Shown here one piece after another: positions 43,042 through 51,239 of a stretch of DNA of 64,000 nt. Location of the stretch: positions 1-64,000 of the forward strand of contig CBDFGS010000009.1 in the NCBI GenBank assembly GCA_965247255.1, written 5' to 3'. The notes beneath the pieces were generated by a model that saw only the letters and a program-made list of their open reading frames with translations, searched no databases and was not told the origin of the DNA. The stretch comes from CBDFGS01 sp965247255 (GTDB lineage: Bacteria > Chloroflexota > Dehalococcoidia > Lucifugimonadales > CAUZJF01). The first letter of the stretch is position 1. Each line of letters begins with the position of its first letter. Made by a program: the position numbers and the translations under genes.

Positions 43042-43063
43042 AGGAGGTCGTGGACGACCTCCT
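43042..43063. terminator. 22-bp palindrome after the HTH genes
   Basis: AGGAGGTCGT-GG-ACGACCTCCT is an almost perfect palindrome starting 8 bases after the stop of HTH protein 3. It may end the transfer transcript or be a binding site for one of the HTH proteins. The ~200 bases to the next gene hold nothing else. Confidence 0.55.
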
Positions 43064-43264
43064 GTAGGTATTGCTCGCAACTCTAAGAACGCTCACACAG
43101 GGCATGAAATCGGGGGTCCGACCGGAGGCCCAACGGCAAGAAACGAATGAGAGTCCGGCGGCCTGCGGCAGGCAGGCTCCCGAAAACGCCGCCAGGTGAG
43201 CGAAGGGGCGACGTGTGCCTCGAAATGGCTTGGCGGCGCACCGGAACCGACAGGACAGAGCGAT

Positions 43265-43501
43265 ATGAAAGATACGAACAGTCAGAAAAAACCGAAGAAC
43301 TCCGCCAGGGACGCCTCGGACATCAGGGTCGTCAGGGTCGCCTCCAACCCCGGCCCCGACGCCGAGGATCGGCTGCGCCGCCTCCTTACCCTGATGGTCA
43401 AGCTCGCCACCCAGGACAGGCCCCCTTCGGCAAGCTCAGGGCAGGCTCATGCGACGGAGAAGGACTCGCCAACCGACGGCGAGGTCGAGGGGAAATCCTG
43501 A
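43265..43501 (+). CDS. Small hypothetical protein containing an inserted dispersed repeat
   Basis: 78 residues from ATG 43265 (GACAGGACAGAGCGAT upstream), MKDTNSQKKPKNSARDASDI, then VRVASNPGPDAEDRLRRLLT. The C-terminal PPSASSGQAHAT is encoded by CCCCTTCGGCAAGCTCAGGG, a widespread bacterial dispersed repeat of the 'CTTCGGCAAGCTCAGG' type, read through in frame. Its stop overlaps the next ATG (TGATG), so it is coupled to the PAPS-reductase-like gene. Confidence 0.6.
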   Translation: MKDTNSQKKPKNSARDASDIRVVRVASNPGPDAEDRLRRLLTLMVKLATQDRPPSASSGQAHATEKDSPTDGEVEGKS

Positions 43502-44337
43502 TGCGTACCTCACTCTCCCTCACCGTCATTAGCCTCGGAGGAGGCGTCCAGTCCTCGGTCATGGCCATCATGGCAAGCGGGGGTGCGTTCGGCCCTATGC
43601 CGGACTGCGCCATCTTCGCCGACACCCACTGGGAGCCACCCACCATCTACACGCACCTGGAATGGCTGGCAGGGAATCTGGCGTTCCCCCTGCACGTCGT
43701 GGACAACGGGCGCAGCCTCCGCGAAGACGCCAAGGCCCTCACCAACCACTCAGGCAACCGTAACTTCGTTGACCTTCCCGTCTATCTGAAAGGTAGTCAC
43801 GGCCAGGGGGACGGCATGGGGCGGCGGCAATGCACAGAGCACTACAAGATTGCACCCGTGCGCCGCAAGATACGCACTCTCCTGGGACTCAAAAAGGGAC
43901 AGCGGGTTCCCTCCGCCACCGCCATAGAGCTGTGGCTGGGCATCTCCACCGACGAGGCCATTCGCATCAAGCCGTCCCGTGACAGGTGGATACAGAACCG
44001 CTACCCCCTGATCGAGGCTGGCATGTCCAGGAGGGACTGCATGGACTGGTGGGACGCGCGTTACGAGCGACCCCTGGAGAGATCGGCCTGCATCGGCTGC
44101 CCCTACCAGTCCCGTAGGCGGTGGGTGGAGACGAAGCGCAGATGGCCCGAGCTGTTCGCCGAGGCCGTGGCGCTAGACGCCAACATGCGGAGTAGGCTGG
44201 CCTTCGCCAAGGAGCCCTATCTGCATCCCCGAAGGATTCCCCTTGACCAGGCCGTCAGCCGCGATGAATCACAGCAGGGACACGATGGGGAAAGAGACGG
44301 CTTCGGCAACGAGTGCGAGGGACACTGTGGCGTCTGA
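43501..44337 (+). CDS. PAPS-reductase-like PP-loop protein
   Basis: A 278-residue protein with a PP-loop ATP-binding segment VISLGGGVQSSVMAIMA (about 9-25), DCAIFADTHWEPPTIYTHL, MGRRQCTEHYKIAPVRRKIR and SACIGCPYQS (a CxxC near residue 200). This is the phosphoadenosine-phosphosulfate-reductase-like family carried by phages and integrative elements. It is not expected to serve sulfur assimilation here; nucleotide, DNA or tRNA modification is more likely, but no partner Dnd genes are present. The last ~45 residues are low-complexity and may be read-through. Confidence 0.8.
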   Translation: MRTSLSLTVISLGGGVQSSVMAIMASGGAFGPMPDCAIFADTHWEPPTIYTHLEWLAGNLAFPLHVVDNGRSLREDAKALTNHSGNRNFVDLPVYLKGSHGQGDGMGRRQCTEHYKIAPVRRKIRTLLGLKKGQRVPSATAIELWLGISTDEAIRIKPSRDRWIQNRYPLIEAGMSRRDCMDWWDARYERPLERSACIGCPYQSRRRWVETKRRWPELFAEAVALDANMRSRLAFAKEPYLHPRRIPLDQAVSRDESQQGHDGERDGFGNECEGHCGV

Positions 44338-44401
44338 GAGGCCGGAAGCATGGACCGGACGGGTGTCGAGAGCCTCGGAATCCGGCTATTATAAAGAGTC
44401 T

Positions 44402-45304
44402 ATGCCCTACGATACCGTAACCGCCTTCTTCGACGACAGCGGAGGACCCGACCCCAACTCATCGAGGTCCTTCTGCTTCGGGACCGTCGTGTTGCCCGCT
44501 TCCCTCGTCCGCGAGTCCTCCAGCGCATGGACTCAGATGGTCGGGAGACACTTCGACGTCGACGGCGATCAGTTGGCCTACTACGGCTGCGAGGTCAAGA
44601 GCTCCGATCTCTATGACCTCCGGCGCAAGCTCAGGCAGGGTCCCGGCCTGCGCGAGTCTCAGAAGGCCCTGTTCGCCCACGGCCTCAACTCACTCCGCCG
44701 AGCCGATGCGTTGATCGAGGACATCTGGGGGTTCCTGGCCCACCAACCAGTCCCGGTCAAGTACATTGCCGCCTGTGTGCAAAAGGACAGCACATGGAGG
44801 AAGTTCCGCAGGGAGCAGTTCGCCAGGTGGGAGTCGATGCAGACCGTACCCAGGGCCGAGAGGGTGGGCGAGAAACCCCTTCGAGCCGAGCTCTCCAACT
44901 TCATCCTCTCCCACGCCTTCGAGTACCTGCTTCAGAGGATCGACTACCTGGGCGGAGACGACGACTTCCAGTACCACGACGCCCTGGTCATCGGAGACCA
45001 GAGCGCGGTGAACCGCCTAATGCACGAGTCCCAGGCCGGAATACAGGCTGGACGAGGATACTTCACCGACCTGCCCAGGCTGGTCAACAACGTCTGGTTC
45101 GGATCGAGCCGGTTCAGCCCTCAACTTCAAATGGCCGACTGGATAGCCTACGCGGTGCGAACCTGGGCGGAGGGGAAGCGTGAGGGGTCCGACAGATTGG
45201 GGCAGGTGCTGCACCTGTTTCGGGGATATCCCGACCGTGTGGACGGCTACGGCATAGTCCTAGTGCCCGATGAGGAAGGGTTCCCAGGACTCCCGCCTCC
45301 ATAA
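44402..45304 (+). CDS. DUF3800 family protein
   Basis: A 300-residue protein. I start it at ATG 44402 (MPYDTVTAFFDDSGGPDPNS): the motif FFDDSG near the N-terminus is the DUF3800 start, with an acidic Asp as in RNase-H-like folds; upstream in-frame ATGs overlap the preceding gene. The C-terminus has LQMADWIAYAVRTWAEGK, the typical second motif. DUF3800 proteins are common on mobile DNA and are known to lie next to a set of named structured RNAs; two RNA candidates follow this gene. Confidence 0.87.
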   Translation: MPYDTVTAFFDDSGGPDPNSSRSFCFGTVVLPASLVRESSSAWTQMVGRHFDVDGDQLAYYGCEVKSSDLYDLRRKLRQGPGLRESQKALFAHGLNSLRRADALIEDIWGFLAHQPVPVKYIAACVQKDSTWRKFRREQFARWESMQTVPRAERVGEKPLRAELSNFILSHAFEYLLQRIDYLGGDDDFQYHDALVIGDQSAVNRLMHESQAGIQAGRGYFTDLPRLVNNVWFGSSRFSPQLQMADWIAYAVRTWAEGKREGSDRLGQVLHLFRGYPDRVDGYGIVLVPDEEGFPGLPPP

Positions 45305-45315
45305 ACAATGAGAAA

Positions 45316-45364
45316 CCGAGCCAGTCGCTACGAGTAGCTTAGGGTACGAGTACCCCCGGCTCGG
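45316..45364 (+). ncRNA. Three-way-junction RNA candidate downstream of DUF3800
   Basis: An outer stem CCGAGCC (45316-45322) / GGCTCGG (45358-45364) encloses two hairpins with the same CGAG loop: GCTA-CGAG-TAGC (45327-45338) and GGGTA-CGAG-TACCC (45342-45355). Single strands are only 2-4 bases long. This is much more structured than a simple terminator, and no T-run follows. Possibly one of the DUF3800-linked RNAs, or an unusual terminator. Confidence 0.6.
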
Positions 45365-45466
45365 CCTCATCACAACCATAGTAGCACAGGTGGGAGACGC
45401 CGTCTACGGGCGCGTCAACCCTTTGACCTTGCCACGGCATTCGGGGTAAAATGCTGGGTAGAAGTT

Positions 45467-45571
45467 GGCCCGGCGATGCGCTAACACCCCGGGCCGTGGC
45501 GCCACCTGAACGAGCAGGTGATGCGAAGTAATTGTACTACTCGCAGACCCGCTCCCGACAGGAGGCGGGTC
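45467..45571 (+). ncRNA. Structured leader RNA candidate before the serine recombinase
   Basis: GGCCCGG (45467-45473) pairs with CCGGGCC (45489-45495), loop CGATGCGCTAACACC; then CACCTG (45503-45508) pairs with CAGGTG (45515-45520); then GACCCGC (45546-45552) pairs with GCGGGTC (45565-45571) followed by TCTTTCATTT, a terminator-like end. The recombinase ATG is 37 bases further. It may be a cis-regulatory element with attenuation, or a DUF3800-type RNA motif. Confidence 0.55.
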
Positions 45572-45608
45572 TCTTTCATTTCAGAGAAGTACGTTCAAGG
45601 AGGACATC

Positions 45609-47216
45609 ATGGCGAGAACCACCAAAAGGAAGACGGAGATGAGTCGGGCGGCCATCTACGCCCGCGTGTCGGACAAGAGCCAGGACGGGGAGGAAAAGAC
45701 CTCCATCTCCGAGCAGATAGGCGACATGGAAGCCTACTGCGAGAGCAAGGGGCTCACCATCACCGCCCGCTATCAGGAGGTGGGCAGAGGGTGGACAAAA
45801 AAGCGCCCCGAGTTCCAGCGTATGCTGGCCGACGCCAGGAAGGGACGCTTCGACACCATCGTTTGCTGGAAGTCCGACCGCCTCAGCAGGGGCATGTACC
45901 CCGCCGCCGCCGTCATGGAGGTTGTCGAGGCCCACCAGATTCGGCTGGAAGCCGTCATGGACTCCATCGACATGAAGACCTTCGGACTCATGGCGGCCAT
46001 CGGCAAGATTGAGTTGGACAACTTCCGGGAGCGGTCCACCATGGGCAAGCGAGGGACGGCCAAGCAGGGACGGGTGCCCACCGGCGGCCTCCCTTACGCA
46101 TACCGCATCGGAGACGATGGCAGACCCGAGGCGATTGAGGAGCAGGCGGAGGTCGTCCGTCGCATCTTCCACATGTACGTCCATGAGGGGATGGGGTCCT
46201 ACTCCATTGCCGTGCGGCTGACCGACGAGGGGGTCCCCACGCAAACCGGCAAGCTGCTGTGGCTTCAGTCCCGCGTGCATCACATCCTGTGTAATGCCAC
46301 CTACACGGGCTCCTGGGTCTACGGCAAGTACCGCCACGTCTCCACTGAAGACGGTATGAAGGTCTACGACCAGCCGAAGGAGACCTGGATTGAGATCCCG
46401 GTCCCGCAAGTGATCGACGACGAGACCTGGGAGCGGGCGCAGGCGCGGAAGAAGCAGCGGAGCAGGAGGGCCAAGAGGAACACGAATGTGCTCTACCTGT
46501 TGCAGCACCTTCTGAAATGCGGCGAGTGCGGCCACAATTTCCATGCAAGATCCACCCGGAGCACCACCAACGTTCGCAACGGCAAGAGGTACCGCAACGA
46601 CCTTCCCCCTCCCAACCGATACTACATGTGCAACGGAATGCAGAGCATGCGCCTGCACTGCCGGGAGAAGCCCTACATCCGGGCCGAGCAGTTGGAGGAG
46701 CCGATATGGAGCGAGGTGAAGCGGGTGATCCAAGACCCCGACCTGATCGTCGCCGGCATCGACACCCTCGATACCCAGGGGAGCAGCGGTTTGGAGGAGG
46801 AGATCGCCCAGGCCGAGCGAGACCTGCGGAGCATCCAGATGGAAGAGGACCGCGCCATCAGGCTGTTCGTGTCGGGGAAGATCGCCGAGGCCCAGCTCGA
46901 CATTCAGCGCAAGTTCATCACCGAGCGACTTGAGAACGCCAGGGCGAAGCTGGACGATTACCGTGCTCGGGAGGCGAGCGGGGTTGAGAAGCGGCAGCTG
47001 ATGGAGACTATCCTCGCCTGGGCGAGGAACGTCGGCCAGGGCATTGACGAGTTGACCCCCGAGCAGCGCAAGGAGATTCTCCAGATGGTTTTGGAGCAGG
47101 TCGTCATCGACAAGGACAACAACGTGGACATCACGCTGGCCATACCCATCGACGATGAGTCTCCTGATCCTGAGCCTGAGTCCGTGTCAGTTGCGTCCAA
47201 AGAACCTTCACCCTGA
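45609..47216 (+). CDS. Large serine recombinase 1
   Basis: A 535-residue protein. The resolvase domain has catalytic S21 in IYARVSDKSQ and the DTIVCWKSDRLSRG stretch. The recombinase domain (GGLPYAYRIGDDGRPEAIEE) is followed by a zinc ribbon CGECGHNF and later HC, and a C-terminal coiled coil (EEEIAQAERDLRSIQMEEDR). The ATG follows AAGGAGGACATC. Such enzymes integrate or excise elements at attP/attB or invert/resolve DNA. Because another large serine recombinase sits at the right end of the element, the two may have different jobs. Confidence 0.93.
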   Translation: MARTTKRKTEMSRAAIYARVSDKSQDGEEKTSISEQIGDMEAYCESKGLTITARYQEVGRGWTKKRPEFQRMLADARKGRFDTIVCWKSDRLSRGMYPAAAVMEVVEAHQIRLEAVMDSIDMKTFGLMAAIGKIELDNFRERSTMGKRGTAKQGRVPTGGLPYAYRIGDDGRPEAIEEQAEVVRRIFHMYVHEGMGSYSIAVRLTDEGVPTQTGKLLWLQSRVHHILCNATYTGSWVYGKYRHVSTEDGMKVYDQPKETWIEIPVPQVIDDETWERAQARKKQRSRRAKRNTNVLYLLQHLLKCGECGHNFHARSTRSTTNVRNGKRYRNDLPPPNRYYMCNGMQSMRLHCREKPYIRAEQLEEPIWSEVKRVIQDPDLIVAGIDTLDTQGSSGLEEEIAQAERDLRSIQMEEDRAIRLFVSGKIAEAQLDIQRKFITERLENARAKLDDYRAREASGVEKRQLMETILAWARNVGQGIDELTPEQRKEILQMVLEQVVIDKDNNVDITLAIPIDDESPDPEPESVSVASKEPSP

Positions 47217-47273
47217 GGTTCGTTCTGGACGTGTAGCCAACAACACATCTACTATGGATAGGGGCTAACAATT

Positions 47274-48068
47274 GTGGACAAGCGACTAGCGGTTAATCGC
47301 AACAACTGGGACGAGCGCACACGCGCCCACGCCGCGTCGGACTTCTATGACGTAGCCGGGTTCAAGGCGGGTCGGATAACGCTAACCGACATCGAGAGGC
47401 AGGAGGTCGGCGACGTATCCGGTAAGACGCTCCTCCACCTCCAGTGTCACTTCGGCTTGGACACGATGTCGTGGTCGCGGCTGGGCGCGAAGGCGACGGG
47501 GGTAGATTTCTCAGATGCCGCAATCGGCCTGGCCCGCACGCTGAATGAGGAAATGGGGCAGGGCGTCCGATTTATCCACTCCAACATCTACGACCTACCG
47601 GACGCGCTGAACGAGCAGTTCGACATCGTGTTCACCTCGTACGGTGTCCTGAACTGGCTGCCCGACATCGCCAGGTGGGCTGAGGTCGTGAGCAACCACC
47701 TCAAGCCGGCGGGCGTGTTCTACATCGTGGAGTTCCACCCGTTCGCGGCGGTGTTCGAGGCGTCGGAGGCGGGCGACATGGTGCCGACGTACGTGTACTT
47801 CCACCACGAACTGTTCTTCGAGGGCGGCGAGCCGAGCTACGCAGGCAAGGAGATAATCGAGACACCGACCTACGAGTGGCAGCACAGCCTGGGCGATATC
47901 GTCGGCGCGCTGATCGACGCGGGGCTGAGGATCGAGTTCCTGCACGAGTTTCCTTTCACCTACTACCAGGCCTACCCCGTGATGGAGCGGGGCGACGACG
48001 GCTGGTGGCGGCTCCCAAAGCACAACGAGAGCTTTCCGCAAATGTTCTCGATAAGGGCGACCAGATGA
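47274..48068 (+). CDS. Class I SAM-dependent methyltransferase
   Basis: A 264-residue protein with the SAM-binding motif GKTLLHLQCHFGLDTMSW followed by GAKATGVDFSDAAIGLA, and a motif IV-like FDIVFTSYGVLNWLPD. It resembles small-molecule methyltransferases (UbiE-like fold), not DNA methylases. The start is GTG after GGATAGGGGCTAACAATT. It lies between the recombinase and a broken replication-relaxation gene, so it is probably cargo or a piece of host DNA captured by recombination. Confidence 0.85.
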   Translation: MDKRLAVNRNNWDERTRAHAASDFYDVAGFKAGRITLTDIERQEVGDVSGKTLLHLQCHFGLDTMSWSRLGAKATGVDFSDAAIGLARTLNEEMGQGVRFIHSNIYDLPDALNEQFDIVFTSYGVLNWLPDIARWAEVVSNHLKPAGVFYIVEFHPFAAVFEASEAGDMVPTYVYFHHELFFEGGEPSYAGKEIIETPTYEWQHSLGDIVGALIDAGLRIEFLHEFPFTYYQAYPVMERGDDGWWRLPKHNESFPQMFSIRATR

Positions 48069-48137
48069 GTGGCGCCAGATTCAACTGCCGTAAACGGCCC
48101 GGCAGGTCAGGCTCTGGTCCTGCCCCACCTACGGTAG

Positions 48138-49763
48138 CCGCTTGCGACCATCCACCGCTCCCTGACCGGCCTGTTAGCCGACGGCATCGTCGGGCGCGTA
48201 AGCCATGGCACCACCCACCTGCCTTCGAGCAGGAGATATTACCTGACGGCCAATGGCATTCGCGAGGCTGCCCGCGTGCTCGACTTCGACACACCCTCGG
48301 ACTTCGTGCGGGCCTACCCGATGTCCAGGGAGTGGCTGACGCTGCTCATCCGCCGGATGGACGCGGTGGCCGCCATCTACCGATTGGCCTCGTCACTCTC
48401 CCCCGGCAGTGGCGGACTGCGTACTCGCGTGGAGTTCCATCGCAGGGGGCGCTTCGACGCCACCATCACCCTCCACGACGGCGACAGCTTCGGCGTGGTG
48501 CGCCAGGGACTGGCCCTGCGCCGAAGGTCCCTCTACGACCGGCTCAGAGCCATAGCCGAGTACGACTACGGGCAACGCCCGGGCATGCTTCTCGTCCTCA
48601 CTCCCAGCGTTTGGGAGCAGAGGCTGACGGCGCGGTTCTGCGAGCAACGGGATCTCCGTGACTGCTTCGTCGCCGTGGAGTCCAGGGAAGCGCTGGAGAG
48701 ACGAGGCGGCCGCGTCTGGCAGAGTACCTCTTTCCTGATTGGAGGGCGGCGCCGCACCCTGGAGGGCGTCATCTCCGGGGCCAGCCGTGGCGGAAGGAGT
48801 CGAGCGGCGTCGCCGAGTCGGAAGCGGGCGTCGCTGCCCCGACCCGAGCTGATGATGCGAGCTGCGCCGGCCTTCGGAATCAGCCCGTCGGAGAAGCGGG
48901 CGCTGGACATCATCACCGACCACCCGATGATCCCCCGTGAGCACCTGGCCCTCTGGCTCGGCGTCTCCGAGGGGCGCGTCAGCCAGATGATGCGCAGCCT
49001 GGTGAACACCTGGGGCCTGGTCGAGCGTCGGGGCAAACGGGGCAACACCCGCTACACGCTGTCCGCCGAGGGCATACGCTACGTCACCCACAGGGACCGT
49101 GCCGAGCTTCCGACCACGCGGGGCATCTGGAGCACAGCCCTCACGACAGACCATCAGGGCCGGACACGGCATGTGGGCCACCGCATCGACACGTGGGCGC
49201 GGCAGACGAAGCACGCAGACGGCATCACGTGGTTCCTCTCGAAGCTTCAGTCTGAGGCCAGGGCCGACCCTGACAGCGAACTGCTGTGGTCGGTGCCCAC
49301 CGCCAGGTCCGACCGGGCCTACAACTGGGGTCAGTCGGCCATCGCCCCAGACGCCGTGGGGAAGATGGTCGCAGAGGGCCTTGAGATACCGTGCTACCTC
49401 GAGTACGAGCTGCGCGCCCGTCACCCCGAAGGAGTCCTGGCCCGCCTGAGTCCCTACATGAGCTACTACTGGTCCACCGAGCCCGGCGAAGACCAGCCGC
49501 CATTCCCCGTCACGCTCTTCGTAGTTGACACAGAGGAGGTCGAGGCAACCTACGTGCGCACGGCAGCCCGCATGACCCGGATGTCGCTGCCCATCCTTGT
49601 GTCCTGCCGGCCCGTTCTGTCCGACACGGGGATACTGGGAAAGTCCTGGCGTCCTCTCTGGAAGCCGGAGTCTCCACGACTGCGCTTGTCCGAGATGCGT
49701 GCCTACCAATGGGACTCGCTCTACCACCGGATGCGTCAGAGTCCTGTAGGGGGGAATAGATAG
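48138..49763 (+). pseudogene. Replication-relaxation paralogue, 5' end lost
   Basis: From the base after an in-frame stop (48135) the frame reads ATIHRSLTGLLADGIVGRVS, clearly the interior of the N-terminal winged helix of this family, so the start of the gene is missing and a frameshift or deletion lies near 48130. The rest, including RREHLALWLGVSEGRVSQMM-like HTH and YLEYELRARHPEGVLARLSP, aligns with gene 40457-42118. A shorter product could start at GTG 48276 (495 residues). It follows the methyltransferase gene at the break. Confidence 0.7.
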
Positions 49764-49789
49764 GGCCGATGCGTCCCATCTCCCCGTTA

Positions 49790-50310
49790 TGTTGTTTGGG
49801 GGCTGAAAGTTACGTCCGACGGGCTGCTTTTCGGGGATCACCGACGCCACAAACCGGCTCATTCACCCCTAAAGCAGCTACGAAACGGGCCAAAAGACCC
49901 ACTGACCGGTCAACGCCTGAAAAATGAAAGTGATTGGGAAGCCATGCTAAACTAAATTGCCTCTCCGACGACAGTTTGTTTGCACTCTTGCAACCGTTGA
50001 CGTGTCAGCATGTAGCGAGCAAACAGCTACGGATGGGCCTGTCCAGGGGAGCCGGAGGGCTGATGGGGGCAGGATTTGGCGTGTTGGCGGCGATTGCGGC
50101 CCAGTTTGGCCCATCGATTTTGGCGCGAAACGATGTCGGGGTGCGTGACATGATTTTGGGGCATGGGCAGGAGCGGACATCCTGGGCCAGCCAGCTAACG
50201 CTTTCTGCCACATTCGGAGTGTATGACCGAAATCTGTTAGCAGTATCTGTAAAGGGCTGGTTCCACCGAAAAATGGATAAAATTGGAGAAGCGGGCCAGC
50301 CCCTGTAGAA
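49790..50310. repeat. Repeat-rich noncoding region upstream of HTH/coiled-coil gene 2
   Basis: About 500 bases without a convincing gene. CAGCTACGAA (49875-49884) and CAGCTACGGA (50024-50033) match the motif found near the other HTH/coiled-coil locus. Degenerate GGCCCATCGATTTTGGCG-like and GGGGCATG segments recur between 50060 and 50170. It is a likely binding region for the adjacent protein. Confidence 0.5.
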
Positions 50311-50317
50311 GACGGAA

Positions 50318-50773
50318 ATGACTCCTGGGAAGCCAAAGAGCAACGGCGGGCCAGCATCGCGGGCCGACGACAATCAGCCCGACCTCAAGTGGGTCGTAGA
50401 GTGGCTCGTCGAGCGGGAGGGGCAGCGCCGGACGGCGGCCCTCCTGGGAGTGAACCGGAAGACAGTGGCTCTGGCCCTGCGCCGGGAGCGACTGACGGGC
50501 AGGATGATCCTGGCCGTGCAGCGACTCATGGCCAACCTGGACGACCCCGGATGGGAGAGAACGACGCCACTGGACCGGTTGGAGGCGAGGATGAGGCTGG
50601 CGATTGAAGCCGTGGACGATCTGGCTGGGCTCGTGGAGCATCTGACCCGGCGGGTGGAGGCCCTGGAGGCGGCTCGGCAACCCGAAGACGACGCCGGGGG
50701 CCGGGAGTCGGCGGATGCGCCCGACGCCGGGGGGCGGGGCTTGCGTCTGTTCAACTGGAGGCGGAGGCGCTAG
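50318..50773 (+). CDS. HTH / coiled-coil protein 2 (paralogue of 30008-30838)
   Basis: A 151-residue protein. The HTH (QRRTAALLGVNRKTVALALR, then RERLTGRMILAVQRLM) matches the HTH of the protein at 30008-30838 in the LLGxxRKTV and RLxxRxxxAxxRL positions. A coiled coil follows (about 90-130), then an acidic, Gly-rich tail. It lacks the C-terminal domain of its paralogue. It is flanked on both sides by repeat arrays and is followed 22 bases later by an HTH/membrane protein. Confidence 0.72.
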   Translation: MTPGKPKSNGGPASRADDNQPDLKWVVEWLVEREGQRRTAALLGVNRKTVALALRRERLTGRMILAVQRLMANLDDPGWERTTPLDRLEARMRLAIEAVDDLAGLVEHLTRRVEALEAARQPEDDAGGRESADAPDAGGRGLRLFNWRRRR

Positions 50774-50795
50774 CGACGTAGCGAGGAAAAGAGAG

Positions 50796-51239
50796 ATGGA
50801 TGAGCACGTCCGCTGGGTGACGAAAGCGGAGGCGGCGCGAAAGATGGAGATATCCCTATCCACCCTCGACCGGAGGATCAGGAGTGGAGAGGTCGAGATG
50901 GTCAGGGAGGGGCGCCGGGTCTATGTGCGTATGCACGGGCTAGAGTACGTGGGCGACGACGAACTGCTGCGTCGATCCCTTGGTCGGGAGGACAAGCTTC
51001 AGCGGACGGTATGGGAGTTGGATAGGACAGTCACAGAGTTGGAGCGAAAGCGAGACGTGGCCAGGGAAGCGGCGTTAGCCAGCAGACAGGTGCATAAGGA
51101 GCTTGAGGAGGCGTACCGGAAGGAGACCGCCGCGCACAAGGAGACGAAGGATCTGCTCAACATGATCCGCGTGATCGCCATCGTGCTGTTCGTGCTGCTG
51201 GTCGGCAGCGTTCTCGTGTGGTGGTTTGTGCTGAGATAG
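50796..51239 (+). CDS. HTH / coiled-coil protein with C-terminal membrane anchor
   Basis: A 147-residue protein. Residues ~1-55 form an excisionase/MerR-like winged HTH (WVTKAEAARKMEISLSTLDR, then RIRSGEVEMVREGRRVYVR). Then comes a ~70-residue coiled coil (LQRTVWELDRTVTELERKRD) and a single C-terminal helix (MIRVIAIVLFVLLVGSVLVW) ending in FVLR. This predicts a tail-anchored, membrane-tethered DNA-binding protein. ATG 50796 follows GCGAGGAAAAGAGAG. It may fix DNA to the membrane with the preceding HTH/coiled-coil protein. Confidence 0.75.
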   Translation: MDEHVRWVTKAEAARKMEISLSTLDRRIRSGEVEMVREGRRVYVRMHGLEYVGDDELLRRSLGREDKLQRTVWELDRTVTELERKRDVAREAALASRQVHKELEEAYRKETAAHKETKDLLNMIRVIAIVLFVLLVGSVLVWWFVLR

